From the NCBI RefSeq assembly GCF_045038035.1, contig NZ_CP173427.1:1860001-1924000 (forward strand): a stretch of DNA of 64,000 nucleotides, given 5' to 3'. Shown piece after piece: positions 52,801 through 59,610 of this stretch. Source of the stretch: Paenibacillus_F chitinolyticus_A (lineage in GTDB: Bacteria > Bacillota > Bacilli > Paenibacillales > NBRC-103111). The notes beneath the pieces are model-generated. The model was not told the DNA's origin, ran no database searches, and was given only the letters and a program-made list of their open reading frames with translations. Every line of letters starts with the position of its first letter. The first letter of the stretch is position 1. The position numbers and the translations under genes were made by a program.

Positions 52801-53049
52801 GTTACGACCGTAAATAAGCTGAGCGAAGGCTCGCCGAATATTCTGGATCTGATCCGCAGCGGGGAAGCGCACTTTGTCGTCAACACGTTGACGAAGGGCA
52901 AAACGCCTCAGCGCGACGGATTCCGCATCCGCCGCGAAGCGGTGGAAAACGGCGTCGTCTGCATGACTTCGCTCGACACGGTCCGTGCTCTGCTTCATAT
53001 GCTCGAAGCGATCAACTTCTCGTCCCGCTCTATGCCGGTATACGCGTAA
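49840..53049 (+). CDS. carB: Carbamoyl-phosphate synthase large subunit
   Basis: Makes carbamoyl phosphate from bicarbonate, ammonia and two ATP. The ATG at 49840 is preceded by AAAGGAG and gives 1069 aa (MPKNEKLKKILVIGSGPIVI). There are two homologous ATP-grasp halves: the first with FDYAGTQACQALKEEG and PTLGGQTGLNMA, the second with VVVLGSGPIRIGQGIEFDYS and VQFGGQTAINLA. A C-terminal MGS-like allosteric domain (GFQRLGYKIIATGGTAQVLE) is where UMP or PRPP would act. It overlaps carA, so synthesis of the two subunits is coupled. Confidence 0.97.
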   Translation: MPKNEKLKKILVIGSGPIVIGQAAEFDYAGTQACQALKEEGFEVVLINSNPATIMTDTNMADKVYIEPITLDFVTQIIRQERPDGLLPTLGGQTGLNMAVELARAGVLEQENVKLLGTQLTAIEKAEDRDLFRDLMRELEQPVPDSTIVTTVPEAVDFANEIGYPIIVRPAYTLGGTGGGICHSEEELVETVASGIRYSPISQCLVEKSIAGMKEVEYEVMRDANDNCIVVCNMENFDPVGVHTGDSIVVAPSQTLSDREYQMLRSASLKIIRALNIEGGCNVQFALDPFSFQYYVIEVNPRVSRSSALASKATGYPIAKMAAKIAIGYTLDELVNPVTGQTYACFEPTLDYIVSKIPRWPFDKFINANRKLGTQMKATGEVMAIGRTFEESIHKAIRSLEIGVHRLFLKETDLLDQETLELRLQKPDDERIFLLAEAFRRGYTIEQLQDLTKIDWWFLHKLDGMIRYEEEIAAEEFDDEVLYDAKRMGFTDRAIAEIRSLAGRSTFVKEAEIREYRLNRNIKPVYKMVDTCAAEFEATTPYYYSTYEMEDEVLETDKQKVVVLGSGPIRIGQGIEFDYSTVHAVWAIQAAGYEAVIINNNPETVSTDFNTSDRLYFEPLFFEDVMNVIEREKPIGVIVQFGGQTAINLAAPLSKAGVRILGSDLESIDKAEDRKKFEALLRKLDIAQPPGGTVTSVDQAVGTAAQFGYPVLVRPSYVLGGRAMEIVYSDEELLSYMEYAVKINPEHPVLIDRYMLGKEVEVDAICDKETVLIPGIMEHVERAGVHSGDSIAVYPPQSLSDAIKNQIIDITTKIGLELQVVGLVNIQFVIHNEQVYVIEVNPRSSRTVPFLSKVTNIPMANVATRVIMGQKLTEMGYQSGLWPEDNFVSVKVPVFSFAKLRRVDTTLGPEMKSTGEVMGRDVNFAKALYKGLIGAGMKIPAAGAIIATVADKDKEEAVEIFGGFQRLGYKIIATGGTAQVLEAAGVPVTTVNKLSEGSPNILDLIRSGEAHFVVNTLTKGKTPQRDGFRIRREAVENGVVCMTSLDTVRALLHMLEAINFSSRSMPVYA

Positions 53050-53071
53050 GCGGACGGGTTCAAACCAAATC

Positions 53072-53122
53072 AGGGGATGTGCGCATAACCGGCCCGCAGA
53101 GGCCGGGAGCGTAACATCCCCT
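53072..53122 (+). repeat. Nested hairpin between carB and pyrF
   Basis: Outer arms AGGGGATGT and ACATCCCCT, a middle GCGC/GCGT pairing, and inner CCGGCC/GGCCGG around a 6-nt loop form one long imperfect stem. There is no T tract, so it is unlikely to be a terminator. It may act on mRNA processing or stability within the operon. Confidence 0.7.
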
Positions 53123-53170
53123 CCTTATGAACGCAGGAATGAAACAAGCCATATGAGAGGGGAATGCCGG

Positions 53171-53902
53171 ATGGAAACCGCAAGAGCACAATCTGCCGGA
53201 CGGATCATGGTAGCGCTCGATTTTGCTTCAGCAGCCGAAGCGGAGACGCTCATTCAGGAACTTCGGGGAATTCCGTGTTACCTAAAAGTGGGGATGCAGC
53301 TGTTTTACGCAGCCGGGCCCCGTTTCGTAGCGCGCTTGAAGGATGAGGGCTACAACGTATTTCTGGATGTGAAAATGCATGATATCCCGAACACGGTCAA
53401 AGGCGGCTCCGAAAGCGTGACGCGCCTTGGAGTGGATATGTTCAACGTCCATGCTGCCGGAGGCGTCAAGATGATGGAAGGCGCCCTGGAGGGTGTGGAC
53501 AAGGCCCTTGGCGGAGGCACGGCGAAGCGTCCGCAGGTCATTGCGGTCACACAGTTGACCAGCACCGGCCAAATGATGCTGAACGAGGAAATCGGCATTG
53601 CCGGCCGGGTGGAGGATGCAGTCGTCCGTTACGCGCGTCTGGCTCGCCAGGCGGGGCTGCAGGGTGTCGTCGCGTCACCGCTCGAAGTGTCCGCCGTCAA
53701 GGAAGCGTGCGGCACCGATTTTATTACGGTGACTCCGGGAATCCGGCCCGCCGGGGCGGCGTTGGGCGACCAGAGCCGGGTCATGACTCCTGCCGAAGCT
53801 TTCGCGGCCGGAACCGATTATGTGGTAATCGGCCGTCCGATAACGGCCGCACCGGATCCGCGCCAGGCGCTGGAACAAATTTTGGATTCGCTGGAGAGCT
53901 AA
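53171..53902 (+). CDS. pyrF: Orotidine 5'-phosphate decarboxylase PyrF
   Basis: Last step to UMP, 243 aa from the ATG at 53171 (METARAQSAGRIMVALDFAS) with GAGGGGAA upstream; an in-frame ATG seven codons earlier is possible. The active-site motif is FLDVKMHDIPNTVKGG, the phosphate-loop region TVTPGIRPAGAALGDQSRV, and the C-terminal YVVIGRPITAAPDPRQALE. It follows carB after a 121-bp gap with a large hairpin, at the place where Bacillus has pyrK and pyrD. pyrE follows 60 bp later. Confidence 0.96.
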   Translation: METARAQSAGRIMVALDFASAAEAETLIQELRGIPCYLKVGMQLFYAAGPRFVARLKDEGYNVFLDVKMHDIPNTVKGGSESVTRLGVDMFNVHAAGGVKMMEGALEGVDKALGGGTAKRPQVIAVTQLTSTGQMMLNEEIGIAGRVEDAVVRYARLARQAGLQGVVASPLEVSAVKEACGTDFITVTPGIRPAGAALGDQSRVMTPAEAFAAGTDYVVIGRPITAAPDPRQALEQILDSLES

Positions 53903-53962
53903 GATAAGCCTCTCATAATATAAACGCAAAAACTTTTATACACAGGAACGGAGTGATTGGAT

Positions 53963-54604
53963 ATGAACACAGCGCAATCCACAGAACGTGAAATAGCGGC
54001 TTCCCTGCTTAAGATCGGAGCGGTAGCTTTGCGTCCGCACGAGCCTTTTACCTGGACATCCGGAATCAAATCGCCGATCTACTGCGATAACCGTCTGACA
54101 ATGTCGCACCCCGAAATCCGCGATGCTATCGCAGAAGCGTTTGCGGCCAAAATCCGCTCGGAATACCCGCAGGCCGAAGTAGTCGCAGGCACGGCGACGG
54201 CCGGTATACCTCACGCGGCATGGGTAGCCCAGAAACTCGGGCTTCCGATGATTTACGTGCGGGACAAGGCCAAAGGCCACGGCAAGCAAAACCAAATCGA
54301 GGGCGCTTTGGCAGCAGGGCAGAAGGTCATCGTGATCGAAGACCTGATCTCGACAGGCGGAAGCTCCCTCAAAGCAGCTCTGGCCGTCAATGAAGCCGGG
54401 GGTCAGGCGCTGGGTGTACTGGCTATTTTCTCCTATCAGCTGGACAAAGGCATTCAGGCGTTTGCCGAAGCCGGCATTCCGCTGGATACGCTGACGAACT
54501 ATTCCAAGCTGCTTGAAGTAGCCGTGGAACAAGGGGTCATCGCTCAGGCAGATCTGGAGCTGCTCCGCTCCTGGCGCGAAGACCCGGCTTCCTACGGCGT
54601 GTGA
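53963..54604 (+). CDS. pyrE: Orotate phosphoribosyltransferase PyrE
   Basis: Converts orotate and PRPP to OMP. The ATG at 53963 is 6 nt from GGAGTGA and gives 213 aa; a TTG at 53957 would add two residues. Motifs are PFTWTSGIKSPIYCDNR, the RDKAKGHGKQNQIEG catalytic loop, and the PRPP loop VIVIEDLISTGGSSLKA. It is the last pyr gene in the run. A long hairpin 220 nt downstream can terminate the operon. Confidence 0.96.
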   Translation: MNTAQSTEREIAASLLKIGAVALRPHEPFTWTSGIKSPIYCDNRLTMSHPEIRDAIAEAFAAKIRSEYPQAEVVAGTATAGIPHAAWVAQKLGLPMIYVRDKAKGHGKQNQIEGALAAGQKVIVIEDLISTGGSSLKAALAVNEAGGQALGVLAIFSYQLDKGIQAFAEAGIPLDTLTNYSKLLEVAVEQGVIAQADLELLRSWREDPASYGV

Positions 54605-54824
54605 AGCGGTAAGGTAGGCAGCAGACAAGTCGGGACCGCGGATCGAGATAAACCGAAGTCCCGTGAGCATCTGCCGGCATAAAGCCGGAATCAGGCCAGC
54701 ATACGCCGCGGCGCTGACGGGGATCTGGGATAGGCGCTTCCTGAAGCAGAAGGAACTGTCCGCGGTGACCACCGCCACGTGACGATATGGCGCATTGGGA
54801 GCTGTTCGCGGTGCGAAACCTGAT

Positions 54825-54880
54825 CCAAACAAATAGACCTCCATCCGCCGTATTGCGGCGTTGGAGGTCTATTTGTTTGG
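54825..54880. terminator. Bidirectional terminator between pyrE and the GNAT gene
   Basis: Perfect 19-bp arms (54825-54843 and 54862-54880) are extended by an inner CGCCG/CGGCG stem with a 5-nt loop. The ends are A/T-rich, so transcripts from both sides would carry a U-rich 3' arm. The rest of the 392-bp gap (54605-54996) is GC-rich with small dyads and no recognisable gene. Confidence 0.75.
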
Positions 54881-54996
54881 GGCCAAATCCTTGTTCACGG
54901 CTGCGGCATGCTCCACCGGTAAGGCCCATCCGATTGGAGCGGTTTACCTGAGTTATACGATACAAGCAGCGCCGCGCCGGTTGCCTACTGGCTGCC

Positions 54997-55503
54997 TCAG
55001 CCTACGCGTTTGCCCATAATGATCAGGTCCCGCTCGATTCCGTCCAGCTCGGCGATCCGCGGAAGCTCGGCCCATCTGGCGAAGCCGTAACGGTCGAAGA
55101 GGGCAAGGCTGTGCGCGTTGTGCCCGAAAATAAAGCCGAGTACGGTTTTAATGCCGAGCTCCGGACAGGCGGCGATGGCTTTCTCCAGAAGATAACGCCC
55201 CAGACCGCGGCCGCGGCACTCTTCATCAAGGTAAATGCTTACCTCGGCGGTGCCGTTATAGGCAGGACGGCCGTAAAAAGACTGGAAGCTCAGCCAGCCC
55301 CAGATCTTGCCGTCCTTTTCAAGTACCCAGATCGGGCGGGTTTCCGGATTGTGCTCGGCAAACCAGTTTTCCCGGCTCTGGACGGTCACCGGTTCAAGGT
55401 CGGCCGTAACCATTCTTCCCGGGATGGTTGAATTGTAAATGTGTACGATGGCGGGGAGATCCGCCGGTACAGCGTCTCTGAGCTTGTAAGTATCCTGCTG
55501 CAT
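54997..55503 (-). CDS. GNAT family N-acetyltransferase (phosphinothricin acetyltransferase-like)
   Basis: 168 aa. The opening YKLRDAVPADLPAIVHIYNS is like phosphinothricin/methionine-sulfoximine acetyltransferases. The acetyl-CoA motif A is EVSIYLDEECRGRGLGRYLL, followed by LGFIFGHNAHSLALFDRYGF (motif B). Members acetylate small amino-acid-like substrates; the physiological substrate here is unknown. GGAGGAACAGGT is upstream of the ATG. It is 68 bp downstream of the dipeptidase gene on the same strand and could be co-transcribed with it. Confidence 0.88.
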   Translation of the reverse strand: MQQDTYKLRDAVPADLPAIVHIYNSTIPGRMVTADLEPVTVQSRENWFAEHNPETRPIWVLEKDGKIWGWLSFQSFYGRPAYNGTAEVSIYLDEECRGRGLGRYLLEKAIAACPELGIKTVLGFIFGHNAHSLALFDRYGFARWAELPRIAELDGIERDLIIMGKRVG

Positions 55504-55571
55504 ACCTGTTCCTCCGTTTTCGAGTGCGATGATTTAATTTTATCATGGTTAACGGAGTTAGGCCGCATTTT

Positions 55572-56942
55572 TTATTGGCTCGCCAGCTTTTCCCAGAAGC
55601 CGCAAACGGCCTGCAAGCCCTTGTCGAAGTTGTCCAGATCGAAATGCTCGTTGGGAGCATGGAGATTTTCGTCCGGAAGCCCGAAGCCCATCATGACGAC
55701 CGGAGCCTGAAGCAATCGTTCGAAAACGTCCACGATCGGGATAGAGCCGCCGCCCCGGGTGAGCGCCGTTTTCTCTCCGTAGGCCTCTTCCAGCGCCGCC
55801 GAGGCAGCCACCATAACCGGATGGTCGGCAGGTGTCAGGAAAGGGTTGCCCTGCAGCACTCTTTTGACCGAAGCCTTCAAACCGGCCGGTGTGTGGGCCG
55901 CTACATGACGCTCAATCAGCTCGAAAATTTCATCCGGGCGCTGATCCGCAACGAGACGGCAGGCAATTTTAGCGGATGCGCGCGCCGGAACGATCGGTTT
56001 AATGCCTTCACCGGCAAAACCGCCGCTTATTCCCGTTACCTCCAAAGTCGGCCGCGCAGTCGTACGTTCGGTGAACGTATACCCTTTCTCGCCAAAGAGC
56101 TCAGAGAGACCGAGGTCCTCCCGGATCTTCGTTTCATCCTGCGAGACGCGGGCCAGTTCGCCGCGTTCCTGTTCAGTCAGATGGATGACACGGTCGTAAA
56201 AGCCCTCTATCGCGACGCGGCCTTCTTGGTCGTGAAAGGAATCCAGCAGGCCTGCGAGCGCATGAACGGCATTCGGCACGCCGCCGCCGTACAAGCCGGA
56301 GTGGAGATCGTTTCTGGCCGCGAGTATTTCAATCTCGACTCCGGCGACTCCGCGAAGCCCGTAAAGCAGGGCGGGTTTGCCCTTCTCCAGCATGGGCGTA
56401 TCAGAGATCACGATAGCGTCCGCTTTTAGCTTCTCCGCATGCTCTTTTACGAACGGGGCGAGGGAAGGGCTCGTAATTTCTTCCTCGCCTTCGAGAATGA
56501 ATTTGATGTTCAGCGGAAGGCTTCCGACCGCTTGAAGGAACGTTTCCGCCGCTTTGACGTGAATCCAGAGCTGAGCTTTATCGTCCGTCGCTCCACGCGC
56601 ATAAATTTTGCCGTCCCGGATGACAGGTTCGAACGGTTCCGATTGCCATTCGTTCAAGGGATCGGCAGGCTGGACGTCGTAATGGCCGTAGACGAGGATG
56701 GTCGGTTTGCCGGGCGCATGAAGCCAGTCCCCGTACACAATGGGAAGTCCTGCCGTCGGCATGATCTCCACATTTTCCAGACCGGCATGCGTTAAGGCGC
56801 CGGACAGCCATTCCGCGCAGCGGTATACGTCTTCCCTGTGCTCGGACAATGTGCTGATGCTGGGAATTCGGAGCAGCTCTTTCAGTTCTTCAAGATGTCG
56901 TTCTCTATGCCGGGACGCATAAGATTCTGTTTTGGCTTTCAT
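55572..56942 (-). CDS. M20 family dipeptidase
   Basis: A 456-aa zinc metallopeptidase of the M20 dipeptidase/carnosinase-like group. Metal and catalytic motifs are ILVYGHYDVQPADP (His and Asp), YARGATDDKAQLWIHVKA (bridging Asp), FILEGEEEITSPSL (Glu-Glu) and the dimerisation-domain start LRGVAGVEIEILAARNDLHS. The C-terminal part has the metal His after ALTRGGGSIPIVDVFERLL (in APNEHFDLDNFDKG). It probably hydrolyses dipeptides in the cytoplasm. Its Shine-Dalgarno is AGGAGT. Confidence 0.92.
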   Translation of the reverse strand: MKAKTESYASRHRERHLEELKELLRIPSISTLSEHREDVYRCAEWLSGALTHAGLENVEIMPTAGLPIVYGDWLHAPGKPTILVYGHYDVQPADPLNEWQSEPFEPVIRDGKIYARGATDDKAQLWIHVKAAETFLQAVGSLPLNIKFILEGEEEITSPSLAPFVKEHAEKLKADAIVISDTPMLEKGKPALLYGLRGVAGVEIEILAARNDLHSGLYGGGVPNAVHALAGLLDSFHDQEGRVAIEGFYDRVIHLTEQERGELARVSQDETKIREDLGLSELFGEKGYTFTERTTARPTLEVTGISGGFAGEGIKPIVPARASAKIACRLVADQRPDEIFELIERHVAAHTPAGLKASVKRVLQGNPFLTPADHPVMVAASAALEEAYGEKTALTRGGGSIPIVDVFERLLQAPVVMMGFGLPDENLHAPNEHFDLDNFDKGLQAVCGFWEKLASQ

Positions 56943-56960
56943 GGTGACAGGACTCCTTTT

Positions 56961-56988
56961 TTGACAATGGGTTAAAAAAGCTTATCCT
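56961..56988 (+). promoter_or_regulatory. Candidate promoter for the secreted-protein gene (distal)
   Basis: TTGACA, 16-bp spacer, TATCCT. It would give a 5' leader of about 210 nt. A second candidate, TTGTCA/16 bp/TATTTA at 57153-57180, is closer to the gene. The 261-bp divergent gap has no other recognisable feature. Confidence 0.4.
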
Positions 56989-57203
56989 CATAACTTCCCC
57001 ATTTCCGCTTAAAATCCTGCAAATTCTTCAATAACGAAAGCAACCGCCGGAACTGAAGCAGGAAAAATAATTTTTTGGCCTAAAAAGAAACTTCCTGGAG
57101 ATTTAATCGTCTTACTAAGTGGAAACAGGATGGAAATCTTTTCATCCGCGTTTTGTCAACAGGCTTTTCGGCTGTATTTAAATCATGGGTTGAGGTGGAA
57201 ACT

Positions 57204-59336
57204 ATGCGCAACAAAATGGCAGCACGTGCGACCGCACTGGCGCTGATTTTAACTTTAAGCACAGGAGGAGTGCTTGCGGCGACCCCCGCTGCGGCAGCTT
57301 CCGGACAACCGGCTCTGGGCTCGGTGACGGCAGGGGCTTCCGGTTCGTTCGAGCTTCAAAATATCCAGCTGCTGCCGGATCAGGACGGCAATATCGTGAC
57401 GTTCACGGTCGGCGTCCATAATAAGAGCGCTGCCGATTTATCGCTCGTGGATTACTGGGTCCGGCTCAAAAGCAAAACAGGCCATACATATACGGTTCGA
57501 TTGATGCCCCAGGACAAAGAAGTGAAGAAGATCGGAGCCAACTCTTCGGGCCAGGTGTCTTACTACGCCAAAGTCGGCAGCGGCGAGAAGCTTCAGGATC
57601 TGCAAGTGCAGTTTATCAAATGGGATTTCAGCCAGCCAAACTCCGAGCGCATTCTCGGACAAGTATCCGTACCGGCTTCTTACACGGGAGTGACGCCGAC
57701 GGGACAAAATGCCGACTTCCAAGTGGGAAGCAGCGAACTGCGCGCCACCACGGAGAAGTTTACAAACGGAAAGAACGAGAAATATTACTTGCCCGCAATA
57801 AGCCTGCAGCTTGAAAATATCGGGGGCGCGGCAGTTACCCTGCCGGAAGTCAAATTTTCGGTTCGAACGCCCGAAGGACTTTTGTATCCGCTGGATGCGA
57901 AGAACGCCAAGGATTTGAAAATCAGCCCGAAGGAGACGAAAACCGTTCAGCTGTCGGGTGCTATTCCGCTTAAAGCCGGGGATAAGGGCTGGGAGCTTGT
58001 CATCACCCGGATCCATCCGGAGCTGAAGTTCAACACGCTGCTGGCCGCTTACCAGCTTCCGGCCGTCAGTAAACCTGCCGGTGGCGAGGCCGGCAAGGAA
58101 ACGCAGTTTATGAACAAGTCCGGTCTCTATACGGCCAAGCTCGGAGGCATTTACCGTCTTCCGTGGGAAGACCAGGATATTTTGACCGCCAACGTCACGC
58201 TGTCGAACAAAGGAGAGCAGTCGCTTCCGATTCCGGATATGACGGCTTACTTTCTGCTGGATAATGCCGTGAAAGTGGAGGCCAAGCTGGTCCGCACGGA
58301 TAAAGTGATCGGTATCGATCCGGGCTCGTCTCTGTCCGTTGAAGCGCTTGGCAAAATCCCGTATACGTACGCGTTTAAGGAAGTCAAGCTGGTTATCCAG
58401 GAAAAAGAAAGCGACACGCAGGTGAACGATCTGCTGGAGCTTACCGCGAAGCCCGATCTGCAGCAGCTGCCTTTTGTGGGATTGGGAGAAAAATACGCCC
58501 GCGAAGAAATCGGCCGCAAAGCGGAGTATACGGTTGCCGGAATCAACTCTTACGAGGGCTTGAGCGGGAGCATCGTTTCGGCCGAGCTGGAAATCGAAAA
58601 TGCGGAGAAACGGTTTGCGCCCGTCACCGGTCTGGTCGCCCATTTTCAATTGAAGGACGGCACCGTATTCCCGGCTTCCGTGTCGGATATCAAGAAAACG
58701 GTCGCGCCAGGCGGCAAAGCAAGACTAGACGTATGGGCCGCTCTGCCTAAGGGAACCGATATGGAGAATGTCCGTCTGCTGATCGGTGATTCCGTTGCGC
58801 TGGAAACCGGAGGAGGCAAGGATGGTACTGCCCAGCAGCCTGCAAAAACCGACGCTTACGTAAGGCCGGTAACGTTCGCGCTGCCCAAAGAGAACAAAGA
58901 TGTCAAAGACAAGCTGAAGGATATCACCCTGTTCCCGTATACGGTTTCCTTGAGCCGGATCAATACGGCGATCAACAACGATGTGCTGACGCTGAAGTTC
59001 GATTATGATATCCGCAAGCAGCTGTTGACCGAAACGGCGCCGGAAGGACATAAACTCGTTCTCGTCTTTGAAGACTATAAAGGCAACAAATCGTTCGAGA
59101 AAGCGTACGAGCTGAAAAACTGGGAGCCGCACGACGGCAAATCGGCCGAGCAGGTGACCGACAACGAGCTGAGAATCGGCAAGAAGGAGAACTTCACCAT
59201 CCAGCTTCAGGACGCGGAGCTGATCTATAAGCAGCGGTTTCTCGATAAGTTCCATCTCAGCGTCTACCACGAATTCCAGGGACAGCGGAAACTTATGGCC
59301 AAGCAAAGCTTTACTTGGTTTACGTATTCGGACTAA
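57204..59336 (+). CDS. Large secreted protein of tandem beta-rich modules, function unknown
   Basis: 710 aa from the ATG at 57204 (GAGGTGG upstream). A Sec signal peptide is clear (basic start, hydrophobic core about residues 11-24, Ala-rich cleavage region near 26-33). I do not recognise a named family. The mature part looks like about five divergent modules of 90-115 residues, at roughly 47-142, 172-270, 306-402, 440-530 and 575-690. Each has a strand pattern with an N-containing turn, a LP/IP-D segment, a Y/F-x-L strand and a P-G/P-K turn before a final V-strand (for example IDPGSSLSVEAL, VAPGGKARLDVW, ISPKETKTVQL). It has no lipobox, LPXTG or SLH motif. It lies upstream of the RND pump genes, separated from them by a terminator. 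Confidence 0.75.
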   Translation: MRNKMAARATALALILTLSTGGVLAATPAAAASGQPALGSVTAGASGSFELQNIQLLPDQDGNIVTFTVGVHNKSAADLSLVDYWVRLKSKTGHTYTVRLMPQDKEVKKIGANSSGQVSYYAKVGSGEKLQDLQVQFIKWDFSQPNSERILGQVSVPASYTGVTPTGQNADFQVGSSELRATTEKFTNGKNEKYYLPAISLQLENIGGAAVTLPEVKFSVRTPEGLLYPLDAKNAKDLKISPKETKTVQLSGAIPLKAGDKGWELVITRIHPELKFNTLLAAYQLPAVSKPAGGEAGKETQFMNKSGLYTAKLGGIYRLPWEDQDILTANVTLSNKGEQSLPIPDMTAYFLLDNAVKVEAKLVRTDKVIGIDPGSSLSVEALGKIPYTYAFKEVKLVIQEKESDTQVNDLLELTAKPDLQQLPFVGLGEKYAREEIGRKAEYTVAGINSYEGLSGSIVSAELEIENAEKRFAPVTGLVAHFQLKDGTVFPASVSDIKKTVAPGGKARLDVWAALPKGTDMENVRLLIGDSVALETGGGKDGTAQQPAKTDAYVRPVTFALPKENKDVKDKLKDITLFPYTVSLSRINTAINNDVLTLKFDYDIRKQLLTETAPEGHKLVLVFEDYKGNKSFEKAYELKNWEPHDGKSAEQVTDNELRIGKKENFTIQLQDAELIYKQRFLDKFHLSVYHEFQGQRKLMAKQSFTWFTYSD

Positions 59337-59364
59337 TTATAGCGATATTAAGGGCTTTTACGGC

Positions 59365-59394
59365 AAAGGTTCCATCTTCGGATGGAACTTTTTT
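59365..59394 (+). terminator. Rho-independent terminator after the secreted-protein gene
   Basis: Stem AAAGGTTCCATC with GATGGAACTTTT (one G-U), a TTCG tetraloop, then a T run. Confidence 0.9.
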
Positions 59395-59491
59395 CATGTT
59401 TATCCGTAACTGTTGAAGTGGACACCTCTTTTTTGTCGTCAAAACGGTAGGAGGCAGCGTGAAGGGAAAAAAAGTGTAGAGAAAAAAGTCA

Positions 59492-59519
59492 TTGAAAAAA
59501 AATAAAGCCAGTTTATATT
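59492..59519 (+). promoter_or_regulatory. Sigma-A promoter for the RND pump operon
   Basis: TTGAAA, 16-bp spacer, TATATT in a very AT-rich stretch. The predicted start is about 85 nt before the pump ATG. Confidence 0.6.
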
Positions 59520-59610
59520 TTTTTAACCTTTACCGTTTATGATGGGGAAAGAATGGGTACAGCTGCCAATTTCAAGAGAGATGTTCAATCGGTGCGGAGG
59601 AGTAGAGTGG

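Noticed and set aside
51283..52998. 571-codon open frame antisense to carB
   Set aside because: Composition (Arg/His/Phe/Asp-rich) is that of a complementary-strand shadow; carB is intact and highly conserved.
53936..54844. 302-codon minus-strand open frame across pyrE and its 3' region
   Set aside because: More than two thirds is antisense to pyrE. The rest lies in structured non-coding DNA, and no family features or ribosome-binding site are seen.
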